A stretch of DNA of 64,000 bases, taken from assembly GCA_025642065.1 (NCBI GenBank), contig JAODUP010000015.1, forward strand, positions 1,244,001-1,308,000. The letters run 5' to 3'. The DNA is from Paralvinella palmiformis. Taxonomy: Eukaryota; Annelida; Polychaeta; Terebellida; Alvinellidae. Below the pieces are notes generated by a model. The model was given only the letters and a program-made list of their open reading frames with translations. It did no database searches and was not told the DNA's origin. The position numbers were made by a program, and so were the translations under genes. This document shows positions 1 to 14,000 of this stretch, one piece after another (position 1 is the first letter of the stretch; each line of letters starts with the position of its first letter).

Positions 1-3000
1 GGAAAAGCATGAGCAAAAATAATGCCAAAAGTCTTACAATACTCAGGCAGAAATTAAGGAGATACCTGAGAGACTTTGAAAAACCAGTGGCTGATTACAG
101 AGAGGTATGCTTGTGTATATTTTTAATTTATTATCAAAGGTCTAGTTTATATTAAATTTTTTGTGTTTATAATTAGATGTAATGTGATATTTATACAGTC
201 AGTGTTCACATAAAGCAATTCTTTTGTGGCCAATGCCTTTTTAGGTGATTCTAACAACATCGATTTTTTTGGCATTATTAGTTACTCTGTCAGGTTATGT
301 ATACATTACTTGTTTTTGTGGGTACAAATGTTATATTTGATCTGTGTTTACACGGGTCACTTTGAGCTGGTCACAATGTGGCTAATTAATTATACAGGAG
401 AATACAGTTTATATACTGACCTCAACTACATGTGTGTGTCTTGATATAGTTTTGCTTAGTTATATGTACAATGCGATCAACCTCTGTATGCCAATGCTGA
501 GCATGTAAGCATATTCTCCTGTATAATTAATTAGCCACATTGTGACCCAGCGGCACTTGCCAAGTAAAAAGGAAAGAACCAAATATTCACAAGTATGCCT
601 TAAATGGAACCTAACTTGTGCTTGGGCTGTGAATTTCTACATATGCACAATTAAATTATCTACATATTATCTTTAGCATTTAATAAAATCAATTATGATA
701 AACTTAAAAATATAAAATGACTAGATTTAGTCATATCTATATTTTTAACAAGGAACTGTATATCTTGGAGTAGAACTAATTTTTTTTAAAGATTCACTTT
801 AAATCAATTGTTTTGGTTTGTGTTTTAGAGCCCAGATGAACCTGGTATGATTGATTCTGAAGATGGTAAGTGAAGGCTTAATTTATGTTTGATAGCATAG
901 ATTAATTGTCTTCTGTATTTACCTTTAGTTTAAGAGAAATTCCATTGAGGCACAATTTATTGAACTCTATCCTGGTTTTCTCTGTTTTTATTCTTAGTTG
1001 TATTTAGTTAATTTGATAATAAATTGACGTAATGTTCAATTCTTCAGAAGCAGAAGAATCTGATGAGTCCGAGTCTAGTTCTGAAGAAGAGGAACTTGTT
1101 GTTCCCAGCAAGAGCAAGTTTGCCAAAACGACAGAGGTAGTGTTGTCTTATAGCAAGTGATAATGAGTTCAGGATGAATAAATGTAATTGGACTAGAGTG
1201 GTCATTCATAAGTATGAATACCCTAAAATGTGAGATTTGTGAGTGTATGTCGAGAATTGTTTGTAGAGTGTAACTTTGCAGGATTCCTAATACATCCATC
1301 CCACAAATCTTCAAATGTTGATCATGTCAATCTTCCTATTATCTCTGATGCATCGTTCATCTTAATTCACATATAGTAGTTTAATACAGGGAAATGTTTA
1401 TTTATCAAATGTTGGCTAATAAACTTAATTAGATTCTGAGCTATTAGGATGTGATAGCGCAAAATATGTCCTTGGTCAGAAAGTAACAATTCTAGATTAA
1501 AAAAACTAAGAAATAAAACTTCCAGACCTTAATATCACCCTTATTTGTTTACACTGCATTGATCCATGGTGAGACCCCTCCCACTATTTGGTCAACATTG
1601 TTGTGACCTTGCTGATCCTGTACTAACAGGAGCCAGGCAAAGGCACAGATGTATCTAAGCTAAATTTAGTTGAGCAGTATTATTTACCAATAAATGAAGC
1701 CTTGAACATCTAAGTTTTTAAATGGTTTTAAACTTTTTTAAAGACTGGGCACTGCTCATCCTCTCTGGCAACCAAGTCTGGATTGCTACATTAGATGCAT
1801 AATTGCCATATGGCCTTTGAGTTGGGATACAGGAACCTGCAATAGTATACAGTTAATCGGTACATTTATTTTGGGCTGTTTTTAATTGTATGTTCATAAT
1901 TTGAATTTTTGAGGGGTTGAAATGACATGTGAATAGCCATTTTTGTTACTGACTGCTTCTGTCCTAGCTGTAAAGTTAAAATAAGATTAATTGAAATTGC
2001 TATCAGTGCAGGCATGTTATCCTCATCTTGGTTTGTATGTAACTTGATGAGGAGTAATGTCTGCTATAATAACGTTGTTACAATGAAGCAAGTGATCATC
2101 AGATTCTGGTGTGTTACTGTCTAGTGTCTGTTCTGATATTCTGCTTACACAGTGTCCAAGGTTTTCATTGTTTTATTTTTAATTATGGTCACAATAATTA
2201 TTATCTACATAGACCAGATATATAGGATGCTAAAAAAGTTATTCTTAGTTAATAATAAATATACTTAGAGCTTCGATTGAGAATATTTTCAACCTCTGAC
2301 TGCGTTTAACTATAAAGTATGTATTTTTAATTGCCATCATAGTTTATATGATAATTTAAATTCCAGTGATGTAATAATTTATCTTCTATATTTAAGTCTA
2401 TAACTATTGTAATCAAGAAGTATAAATAATATACTTCATCATTTCTAGGCTATGTTGAAACATGTTTTTAGGGCAATCCCTACCACAACCATTAATGCAG
2501 GCATGTTATCCTCATGTTGACTTGACCATGTCATAATGAGGAGTAATGTCTGCTATAATAAGGTTATAACAGCCGAGCAGGTGGTCAATAGATTCTGGTG
2601 TTGCTTTCTAGTATCTGTTTCGTATTCTGCTTACATCTGATATTGGCTACTCCATTTTTATTAGATTTCACCGACTTCAAATTACTAGTTGTTCGATATG
2701 TTGAGATAAAATATATTAATTTGTGCTATTTATATAATGTAGTATTTGTACTTAATATAAAATAGTCCTTTTAATGGTGTGCTTGTATAGCGAGACCCTC
2801 ACTGTTTTGTCAACATTGCGGTGACCTTGCTGATCAATATGTCACTAATTCTCTTGGTTATTTGATTAAAGTTGATGAAATGATGAGAATAATAGACTTA
2901 AAGGGACAGTCCACCCTCAGAAAATAATTTTTAAATATGTAATGCTTAGAACAGTAACCAAAAATTCCATAATAATAATCACGAAATATACCTGATATCA

Positions 3001-4960
3001 TAGATATAGGGAAACAATCCAAATCACTGGAGCACTGCCATCATGGGTGCACCAGAAGCCAGATTCGAAGGCGGGAAGGAGAAAACTGAAATGTTCTGAC
3101 GTCAAATCAAACTGATATGGTTGTGTCATTCATGACATAATTTTAACAAGATAATGCCGTTTAGTTCTGGAATAATTCTTTGCTCACACTTATTTACATG
3201 CTTTTGTATGGACTCTACAGACTTCAGGTCAACTGGATATGCTGAAGTGATGTTAGCATTCAGGAGCTTCTGGTCTCTGTCTAGCTTCAAAAGTAGTGCC
3301 CACAGGCCATTAAAAGTTGATTAATCAGCCCTTTGGACTGGATTATTTAATATGTGGGTGATCATTAATACATTTTGACATTATTTATGATAATTGTGAG
3401 TATAGCTGTATTAGTCCTGAAAATTTGAAATAAAGGTGGACTATCCATTTAAAAAAGTGGTAATATATGGCTGTGAAATAAAAAATTGTTGATAGTTTAA
3501 TATTTAGACCCAGCCGATATTATGAATTACTTGAGTAATAATACTGGTTATTCAGTGACCATTTGCTCATATTAATGTTGACTTTAAAGATTCTGAGCTA
3601 TTAGGATGTGATAGTGCAAAATATGTCCTTGATCAGAAAGTAACAATTCTAGATTAAAAAAACTAAGAAATAAAACTTCCAGTCCTTAATACCACCGTAA
3701 TTTTTTTACGCTGTATTGATCCATGTGAGACCCCTCTCCCAATATTTGGTCAACATTGTTGTGACCTTGCTGATCCTGTACTAGAAGGAGTCGGGCAAAG
3801 GCACAGATATATCTAAGCTAAATTTAAATAAGCAGTATTATTTACCAATAAAAGAAACCTTGAACAGGTTGGTTTTTAAATGGTTTTAAACTTTTTAAAA
3901 GACTGGGCACTGCTCATCCTCTCTGGCAACCAAGTCTGAATTGCTACATTAGATGCATAATTGCCATATGGCCTTTGAGTTGGGATACAGGAACCTGCAA
4001 TAGTATACAGTTAATCGGTACATTTATTTTGGGCTGTTTTTAATTGTATGTTCATAATTTGAATTTTTGAGGGGTTGAAATGACATGTGAATAGCCATTT
4101 TTGTTACTGACTGCTTCTGTCCTAGCTGTAAAGTTAAAATAAGATTAATTGAAATTGCTATCAGTGCAGGCATGTTATCCTCATCTTGGTTTGTATGTAA
4201 CTTGATGAGGAGTAATGTCTGCTATAATAACGTTGTTACAATGAAGCAAGTGATCATCAGATTCTGGTGTGTTACTGTCTAGTGTCTGTTCTGATATTCT
4301 GCTTACACAGTATCCAAGGTTTTCATTGTTTTATTTATAATTATGGTCACAATAATTATTATCTACATAGACCAGATATATAGGATGCTAAAAAAGTTAT
4401 TCTTAGTTAATAATAAATATACTTAGAGCTTTGATTGAGAATATTTTCAACCTCTGACTGCGTTTAACTATAAAGTATGTATTTTTAATTGCCATCATAG
4501 TTTATATGATAATTTAAATTCCAGTGATGTAATAATTTATCTTCTATATTTAAGTCTATAACTATTGTAATCAAGAAGTATAAATAATATACTTCATCAT
4601 TTCTAGGCTATGTTGAAACATGTTTTTAGGGCAATCCCTACCACAACCATTAATGCAGGCATGTTATCCTCATGTTGACTTGACCATGTCATAATGAGGA
4701 GTAATGTCTGCTATAATAAGGTTATAACAGCCGAGCAGGTGGTCAATAGATTCTGGTGTTGCTTTCTAGTATCTGTTTCGTATTCTGCTTACATCTGATA
4801 TTGGCTACTCCATTTTTATTAGATTTCACCGACTTCAAATTACTAGTTGTTCGATATGTTGAGATAAAATATATTAATTTGTGGTATTTATATAATGTAG
4901 TATTTGTACTTATTATAAAATAGTCCTTTTAATGGTGTGCTTTTTGAAGCTATATGAAAT

Positions 4961-5006
<46 letters not shown>

Positions 5007-8000
5007 CAATGTGATATATTTCCAGGCTGGAAATGAGGAAGAAGAAGATGACTTAGATATCTGGGGAAGTGACACTGAAACTTCAAGTTCGGGTGATGAA
5101 GACGTGAAATATACTGGCCAACTGACAGCTGACTACTTCAGAAAAAAGTTCCTATCATATACTACACCAAACATATCACATTTTTGCTCCTTTAATAACC
5201 TGACATTGTTTTGGAATCAGCCATGTTCATAAACCAGAGGTGAATTACAATTTATTCTCTTAGTTGATGATGCAAAATAAGTGTTCGTACTTTTGCAGAG
5301 CACCAACAGAAATAGAGGTGGATAAAAGCAAAAAAGAGGAGAAAAGAGCAGAAAGAAAGAGAGAGGCCAAAGATAAGGTTGAAAGCGGTGATGAGGAAGG
5401 TGAATGGGAACATGTTAAAGGTGGAGCACATATGATTAAGGTAAAGATCCAAATCCGAATTTCTTATTAAGTTGGATTCAGTATAATCCAGGTAGCTCAG
5501 GAATTGCCACTAGCTAACATTGATAGGTCAAGTTCTCCAGTCAGCATCATTGGTTCATTCATGAAAGACACTGGTTAGTTTTTGTTTGGAATATGAGAGG
5601 ATGTTATATGCTTAATATTTTGTGAAAATTAAAAGAACTGGTCATCCAGGTAATTTTCACTTTTGTTAGATCTATGTTCTGTTGTTTTTAAGACATAGCA
5701 TGACTTCGCTTCGTTACCTTTTGAGGTCACTCGGCCCATTTAGCCTACCATGTGTACAAAAGTAGCTGTAAAACACCAATCATCATCATCATCTTTTAAG
5801 ACAGAGCATGATTAAGATATGCTTGGCTTAATGGTTGTAATTAGGACGGACACAAAACATGCTCCATATATTATAATAATTGTTAGTTTTTCAACCATAG
5901 TATGTCAGAATTAATTATTTGTTCATTTTTAGTTTCATTATAGCAGTTACTCTGTGTAAGAAGATTGTTGTTCTATAATATATTATGATTTAAAAAACAT
6001 TGCCTACAATCTTTTCTTTTCTTTTGGCAGTTAGTTAATTACCTGTCACAGAAGTAATTTGAGTATAAGAAAAATTACATTGGCTAGAACTTTCTAATTT
6101 CTAAGTTGAGCAATGGTTATGAAGCTCTGCATTGTTGAATTTCTAGGAAAAACCAAAGCTCTTTCCAAAAGATGCTGAAATCAACCATGAGGCAATCTGT
6201 AAAAAACTGCGTGAGTTAATCAGTGGTCGTGGTAAGAAAGGCACAGACAGATCAGAACAGATGGAGCTGCTGTATGACCTGCGAAATATATCTAAAGAGA
6301 ATGACCTTGGTGATGCTGTATATATCAAAGTTACATTTAGCATCATAGCTTCAATTTATGACTACAATCCCAACATAGCTACGAGCATGAAAAGTGAAGT
6401 GTGGGACAAGTGAGTTGTTGATTTAATATTTTATTAATAAAGTTAATTTAGGTAAAAAGTAGGTAAAACAAATTTTAGGTTTATTTCCAATTATGAAGGA
6501 TATTTTAGATGTTACTGGCTCTTCAAGTTAACCTAAATCAGGGGCTGTCATTTGTTATTTTTTTGTGAAAATATAATTTAATTGCTTCTGTTGACTTTTA
6601 CAGTGTTACCCTAGTTGTTGAGAGTGGTATTTTTTTAATGGCACTGAAATGTTTGTTATAGCTAGTCATTGTTTCAGGTGTTTAACTACCATTGAGGAAA
6701 TGCTTGACATTCTTATTGCGAATGAAGATACCATCATCTGTGCTGAACATGTGGAATATGATGCTGAGAACTTCAGTGGAGTAAGTTTTTAATTTTTCTT
6801 GCAACTGACTGTAAGTTCTTGTGTCTGATCACTGATGGTACTCTATTTTTACTGTACGTGTTGTCAGTTCGTAGTCAGTGACCACATTGTATATTTCTAG
6901 CCTCCACCACTTCGTATACGTGGCTGTCCATTGACTGTTGTAGAAAGGATGGATGAAGAATATATTAAGATGTTACAAGCTTGTGATGCTCATAGCACTG
7001 AATATGTTGAGCGGTAAGTTGATTGGTGTTAATGTGCATAGACATTTGATAATAGTATTTATTTTTTAAGTATAGTAATAGATGCTGTAGCACATTTTTT
7101 TTTAAATAAATTTTGCTGTATGTTTCAGATTAAAGGATGAAAACAGAGTTTGTACCATCATAGATAAGGTTGATAGATATTTAGAAGGACGTGGTACAAG
7201 TAATGAACTCTGTCGTGTTTATATGAGAAAGATTTCTCACCTCTACTACAAGTTTGACCATCAGGCAATGATAAAGCTACGTGAAAACAAACAGAAGGTG
7301 AATTAAGTTTTTAATACTCTGTAATTCCAGTTAACCATCCATAGATAACTGTTAGATATTGTTGTAATAAAACATAAATAAATACAAAAATAAAGCAAGC
7401 TAGCTGTGAGCCATTGTTGGAGTAGTAACCTGATATAAAATATATCGCCACCAACATAATACATCAGTTTATATATTAACAGTTTGTCACCATTTCTGGA
7501 TATTAACACACAAGTTTACAATGCTCAGAACTTTCTTATGGTTATTTTTTCAGTAGCCACTTCATTATTCTTAGATTATGACATTTTACAGTCAAATATA
7601 TTACCTTTTTATACAACAACTACACTTCAACAACAGTTAATTATTTTGCTGATTGGGTAATTTATTTAATCGGATATTATGGCCAAAAAATGATAATAGA
7701 AGTCTTAATGCTAGTAATAATTAAATTTTTATGACATTCACAAATTGGTTTATGTCACAACTTTCACTAGCACTCCAGTGGCATGGTGATTATAACACTG
7801 TAAACCTTCAGGTTGAGGGTTTAAATTGGGCTCAGATCTATGTTTGCAAGATTTTTTCCCTAGGCAGACACCCTTCTGCGATGTGTTCCATGAGTTAAAC
7901 CAATGTCAATGCTAAATAACTCAACTAGCATTATCACAAGTTTTTTACTGGTACATTTGTCTTCTTAACCCTTAAACTGCATTCAATTGATGTTTGGATG

Positions 8001-11000
8001 GTATGAATTTCATATTTTTTTTTAACCAGGAAAAAGATGTTGAAAAGATTATACCCAGTTTCTTATCCGATACACTGACGACAGATAAGACTGAAGATAA
8101 GCCAATGGAGTCTAGGGTAATAATGGATAAGTTGTGTAAGTACATCTATGCAAAGGACACAACTGATTGGATAAGGACACGTGCTATATTGTGTCACATA
8201 TATCATCATGCTTTGCATGACCGTTGGTTTGAGGCCAGAGATCTTATGCTGATGTCACACCTCCAGGATACCATACAGCATTCTGATATCCCAACCCAGG
8301 TAAAGATATCAATATTTCATTTTATAACATCATGGAAACTATCAGTGTACAAGTTGAATATAAAACCAGAGCTTATTATACATTTTATTAAGAATTTATC
8401 CTAGCCAAGAAAAAAGTTTAATCAAGTTACATTTTTATCTCTTCTGTTTTAACAAGACAGTCGTTTTAAGTGGATTTGATTCTCCTTTAATTTATCAACA
8501 ATATCTTTTGTCCTTTTGTGTAGATCATGTATAATCGTGCCATGGTTCAGCTTGGTTTGTGTGCATTTCGTCAAGGCATGATCAAAGATGCTCACAGCTG
8601 CCTAGTTGATATACAGAGCAGTGGAAGGGCAAAAGAACTGTTGGCCCAGGTAAACAGTCATCAACCAACTTAAGATTCTTTATACCTGATATAAAAAAGT
8701 GTTAACTGTTAAGGATGCTTCATTAACTTTATATTCCTGGTAGCGATAAAGGATTTTAATTAGGATTTTATCATTGGTATGGTTCTTTTACAGGGGTTGC
8801 TGTTACAACGGCAACATGAAAGGTCCCCTGAACAGGAGAAAATAGAGAAGCGTCGTCAGATGCCATATCATATGCACATTAATCTAGAACTGCTAGAGTG
8901 TGTATATCTTGTGTCAGCTATGTTACTGGAGATACCTTATATGGCTGGTTAGTGTACAGCCAGTGTTTAAATTATGGCCTCGAGGGATGATAACCCACTG
9001 TCTTCATGTTGCATCCACTATCTGTGGTCATCGGGCATGAACAATTCTATTTACAAATTTATGAGTATTCCTTAAAAATATTGCTAAATCATTACTGTTG
9101 TATTATAATAATTGAAAAGGGAGGAAATGTACAGTGAGATATCAATCTTAGCATGCATCTTAGATTAATGATATTTTATAAATGAGTCAATCAGGGTTGA
9201 GATGATTACAGGACCAAGGTAATCAATTATGATTACTTGAGAAAACTATGATTACAATTACGTTCATTCTGAATGTAATCAAAATACATTGTAAAGTAAT
9301 CATGATTACAAACATGTATGTGATTCTTCATCAATATTCACCTAGTTAATTGTATAATACTGATATAAACATGCTGCTATGTTTATACGTTACTTTGAAT
9401 GAAGTAGATGCATTTTATGATATGTTCTTGAAATGAAAATGTACAAAAGGCTTTGAATTTGTACGATGTTAATTTGTTTTAACATTTCTGAGTTCAGTAT
9501 TTACCATAAAGCAAAGGAGCAAGTAATGCATTTACCATGAATGGACAGCTATTTATAGAGATAACTGAGATTAGTGCAAACAATATCAAGGGAATTGTTT
9601 GAATATTTGGAAAATATAAATTTAGTAACGAAATGCATCATATCCAGGTAAGATCTATATAATATATAGGATAATTAGAATATATTCAAACCTCTGACTC
9701 TGTAAGTGGACCACTTTTTCACAGTCTTAAATTATTGGTATACTTTCCAGTTATATTTTTCTTGTATAATTCAACTACCTCCCAACTTCATACTTCGTCT
9801 TTTGATCTCCATCTAATCGCCACATTTCTCATTTCGTATGTTAACTAGGGGCCAAAATGTTCACTATCACACACTTGAACTTAATTGGCTGCTTATCATT
9901 GGACTGCTGGCCAATCGGGGTCATTTGGAGCTGTAGTTAAAACGATGGTGTCACAAAGAAGCCATGCACGATTGCTCGCTGTGTGACTAACTTGTGAAAC
10001 CGTGTGAAAACAACACAAGTCATGTATATAAATATCACGATTGCTGGCTGCGTGACTAACTTGTGAAACCGTGTGAAAACAACACAAGTCCTGTATATAA
10101 ATATCACGATTGCTGGCTGTGTGACTAACTTGTGAAACCGTGTGAAAACAACACAAGTCATGTATATAAATATCACGATTGCTGGCTGCGTGACTAACTT
10201 GTGAAACCGTGTGAAAACAACACAAGTCATGTATATAAATATCACGATTGCTGGCTGTGTGACTAACTTGTGAAACTGTGTGAAAACAACACAAGTCATG
10301 TATATAAATGTCACGATTGCTGGCTGTGTGACTAACTTGTGAAACCGTGTGAAAACAACACAAGTCATGTATATAAATATCACAATTGCTGGCTGTGTGA
10401 ATAACTTGTGAAAACAACACGAGTCATGTATATATAAATATGACAGCAGTCCATCAATGAGCAAATCAGTTCTATTGTTGTCTTGTGCCTTAAATACTAA
10501 ACCATATCTCTGGCATGATATAACATGGTGAATAATCAAACAAATTGTGTATCTGAATGTAATTGCTGATTACGATTACATTTACAGTGTAATCAATTAC
10601 GATTATATTGCATCTGGATACGATGATTACAGTTACTTGAGATCATCTAATCCATTACCGATTACCCCAACTATGTTATCCTGATTACGGTATTAGTAAT
10701 ATATACCCAGAATAATCTGTGATTAGATAATGGATTTTACCAAAATTTCTAGTGTGTTCCAACCTCATTTAATTTTAAAAGTTGTTCTTATAGCTATTCA
10801 TTTAAACTCCCACTCCATTCAAATACGAACTTCTTCACAAACTTATCTGCTGATAAATAACTAGTTAAATAAATGTGTGGCTTGGTGCACAGTTGCAGTA
10901 GCTAAAATAAGTTTGGGTGGAAAACCTTAGGGATAAAATTTAGTCTTTCATGGGCCTAGTTTATAAATTATTCAGCTTTTCAAGGCCTTGAGAATGACTT

Positions 11001-14000
11001 AATTTTTCTTAAAACTGTCATAGTTAATATATACTTATTAATAGTTGCTATGTATTTTGATATCCAAAGTGACCACCATTTAAAGCATAAAGTTGTGTGT
11101 TTAGATGCTAAGAAATGCTATATAAATTTCATTGAAAATTTCTTTAAAAACAAAAGTTCACTTTTAACCTAAAATCGCAAGACTTACTATGCATCCGAAT
11201 TGGCTGTTAGTTGTCATTTGAAAAAACAAATTTGAACTTGATCACATTCAAAATTTACATAGTTAATAGAGAATTATTTAACTCTACAGCCAGAAACCTC
11301 AGTAACATAAATGTTTTTATTTGTTATTACAATAATCAGGAATGTGATTATTTTCAGCTCATGAATTTGATGCACGTCGTAGGATGATCAGTAAGAATTT
11401 CCATCATGTTTTGAGGATGTCGGAGCGTATGACACTAGTAGGACCACCAGAAAGCATGCGAGAGCATGTTGTTGCTGCTTCAAAGTCTATGAAAGTTGGA
11501 GATTGGAAAGCATGCCAAGATTACCTCATTAATGAGAAGATGAATGCCAAGGTATGCCAGCAGGCTAGAGTGACAATTCTGTGCCAAGTAAAGTGTGTAT
11601 GTGTGTGTGTGTGATAGTTTATATGTTTGTCAGCAATCTGTATTTATTACCTGGGACATACTTTGGAGTGATTACGATGACAATATTTGGATATATATAT
11701 ATTTGTGTGTTACAGGTTTGGGATTTGTTTTTTGATGCGGAAAATGTTCGTAACCTGATTATCCGCAAGGTGAAGGAGGAGTCACTTAGGACTTACTTGT
11801 TCTCATACAGTGCAGTTTATGACTCATTGGACCTAGAATTGTTGGCAGCCATGTTTGACCTTGACCGACCTGTTGTACACTCCATCATCAGCAAGATGAT
11901 TATTAATGAAGAACTGATGGTAACTAAAACAGCTGAACACAAATCATTCTCCTGTTTATGACGATTCTGTGAAGAAATGCTTCAGGCTTATTGTGGTTAA
12001 TTAATGATCATATTATTCTTGTGTTTATTTGCATAGGACTGTGATAAAGTATTTGAAATGTACACAGAAGACAAATGGCATCCTATGGCTCTTGTCATAT
12101 GTTTTGTATATTAACAGGCATCGCTTGATGAGCCAACTCGTACTGTCGTGATGCATCGCACAGAACCAACACGTCTACAGTCTTTGGCTCTCCAACTATC
12201 TGAGAAAGTCTCCTCCTTGATGGATAATAATGAGAAGATGGCCGAGATGAAACAAGGTGGCCTCTATCAGAGACAAGGTAGTTTTGGTATAATATTACTT
12301 TTTCTTCATTTGTCTATCTCTACTGCTAGCCTTATTATCCAATTGGTTGGTGCAAATCAATTTAGTTCACAGTCCATTTCATCTGATATGCACACACACA
12401 CACACAGTGACACAGAGCAGCATTAAAACAATTATAATACAACTTCAATAAGATCTGCAATTGCTAAATTTTATTTCTGTTTAATAATCTAAGTAATTCT
12501 GACCTGTCGTTTTATCTCTATCCTGATTATCAGCTATTAGTTTGTCCACAATGACCATTCCACAGTTTTTGCTGTCAAACAGTGCTCAGACAGTTCCTTT
12601 GTAAAATACAAGTTCTTGATCTTAATCATGCATTTTTGAAGATTGAAATGTTATGGTTAACACAGTGTGTGGTAAATACTGCGAACATTTATAACTACAT
12701 AAATACTAGTAAAGGTTCCATCGTTCTGACACAGATAGATTGTAATGGCTTGCAAAATGATTAACTGTCCTGTGTCACTCTTTTTTGAAGCTGCCTAGAG
12801 TATTGTTTTGATTAATGTAAATCATTTGCTGGCCTAGATTTCAGGATGAAATGGATTGATGTGCATAGTTCTTTTTAGTTTTATCTTTTCCTGAATTCAT
12901 TACCAGTTATTGGCTTGGATAATAAATACCAACCATTACAGTGAAGATTCATTGGTGGCTTGTTCTACCACTTTAATTTGTATGATTATATTGTATTGGT
13001 TGCATGCTGGTCAGTAATTTGTGAAGAAGATAAGTGATAACTGCTGTAATATTTCGGGGGCTTGCTTTACCTGTGTGGTTGCATTTATTGGTGTTCGTGT
13101 GTAGGAATTAAATTACTTAGCAGACTTGATATAAGTGTATTATAAGAATGGCTTGGACGTATGTGAGGCCCATTTATGCCAGTGTTAATTGTTGGTAGGC
13201 CTAAAATCTGCTACAGATCTTGGCAGTGCAAAAATTAATTACTAATGCTTTGTTCCATGTTAAAACATTGATACATTCTAGGTGGTCAAGGATACCAGGA
13301 TGATCAGCGTCGTCAAGGATACAAACGTGATGGACAAGGTGGTTATTCTGGTGGTTATCGTCGCGATGGTCAAGGAGGTGGTTCATACAGACGTGATGGA
13401 GGCGGCTATAGACGAGGTGGTCAGAGAGGAAATTACAGAGGTAAGACCACTGATTGAGGTGCTGTGAGGTACTGACTGTAATCATTAAGTGTTAACTTAT
13501 TCTGTTGTTTTTCTGCTGTTATGGCAGGCTCAGAATTTTGTTTAACTTTTAACTTAAAACAGTTCATATTCTATGATATTATTTAATAATTTATTATATG
13601 CATTGGTAATAGGGTGCATGTCTTATTACCATTAAATTGTAATATGTGTGAAATTAGTATTATATATATATATATATATATATATACGTTTTAAATGTTA
13701 ACACATTTGTTGTATAAATGCACCTCTAACTGTCTTTTCTATGCACTGTGGTTTACATCTATGTAAGGTAATATGAAGATAAAAGGGTGTTTGAGTCTAG
13801 TATTTTATGCCAATTTTTTATTTTTATTTTAGTAACATAAATTGATAATTTACACATACTGTAGTCACTGCATTATATATATGTTGTGACCTAGTATCAC
13901 TGAATTGTGATCATTACTGTTGCTTTGTGTAAATTTACAAGTTGTTATAATGTAATCTGTTATAATTTAAGTTAATTAGTCTGCAATGAATAAAAGGTTT

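Noticed and set aside
226..444. 72-codon plus-strand frame in the first EIF3C intron
   Set aside because: It overlaps the inverted repeat arm, lies within an intron and shows no protein similarity.
9967..10440. CRISPR-like array
   Set aside because: Units abut without spacers, and the genome is clearly animal; it is a minisatellite.
9896..10539. Two long minus-strand open frames with 23-residue repeats
   Set aside because: They are produced by the 69-bp minisatellite, lie inside an EIF3C intron, occupy two frames of the same strand and resemble no protein.
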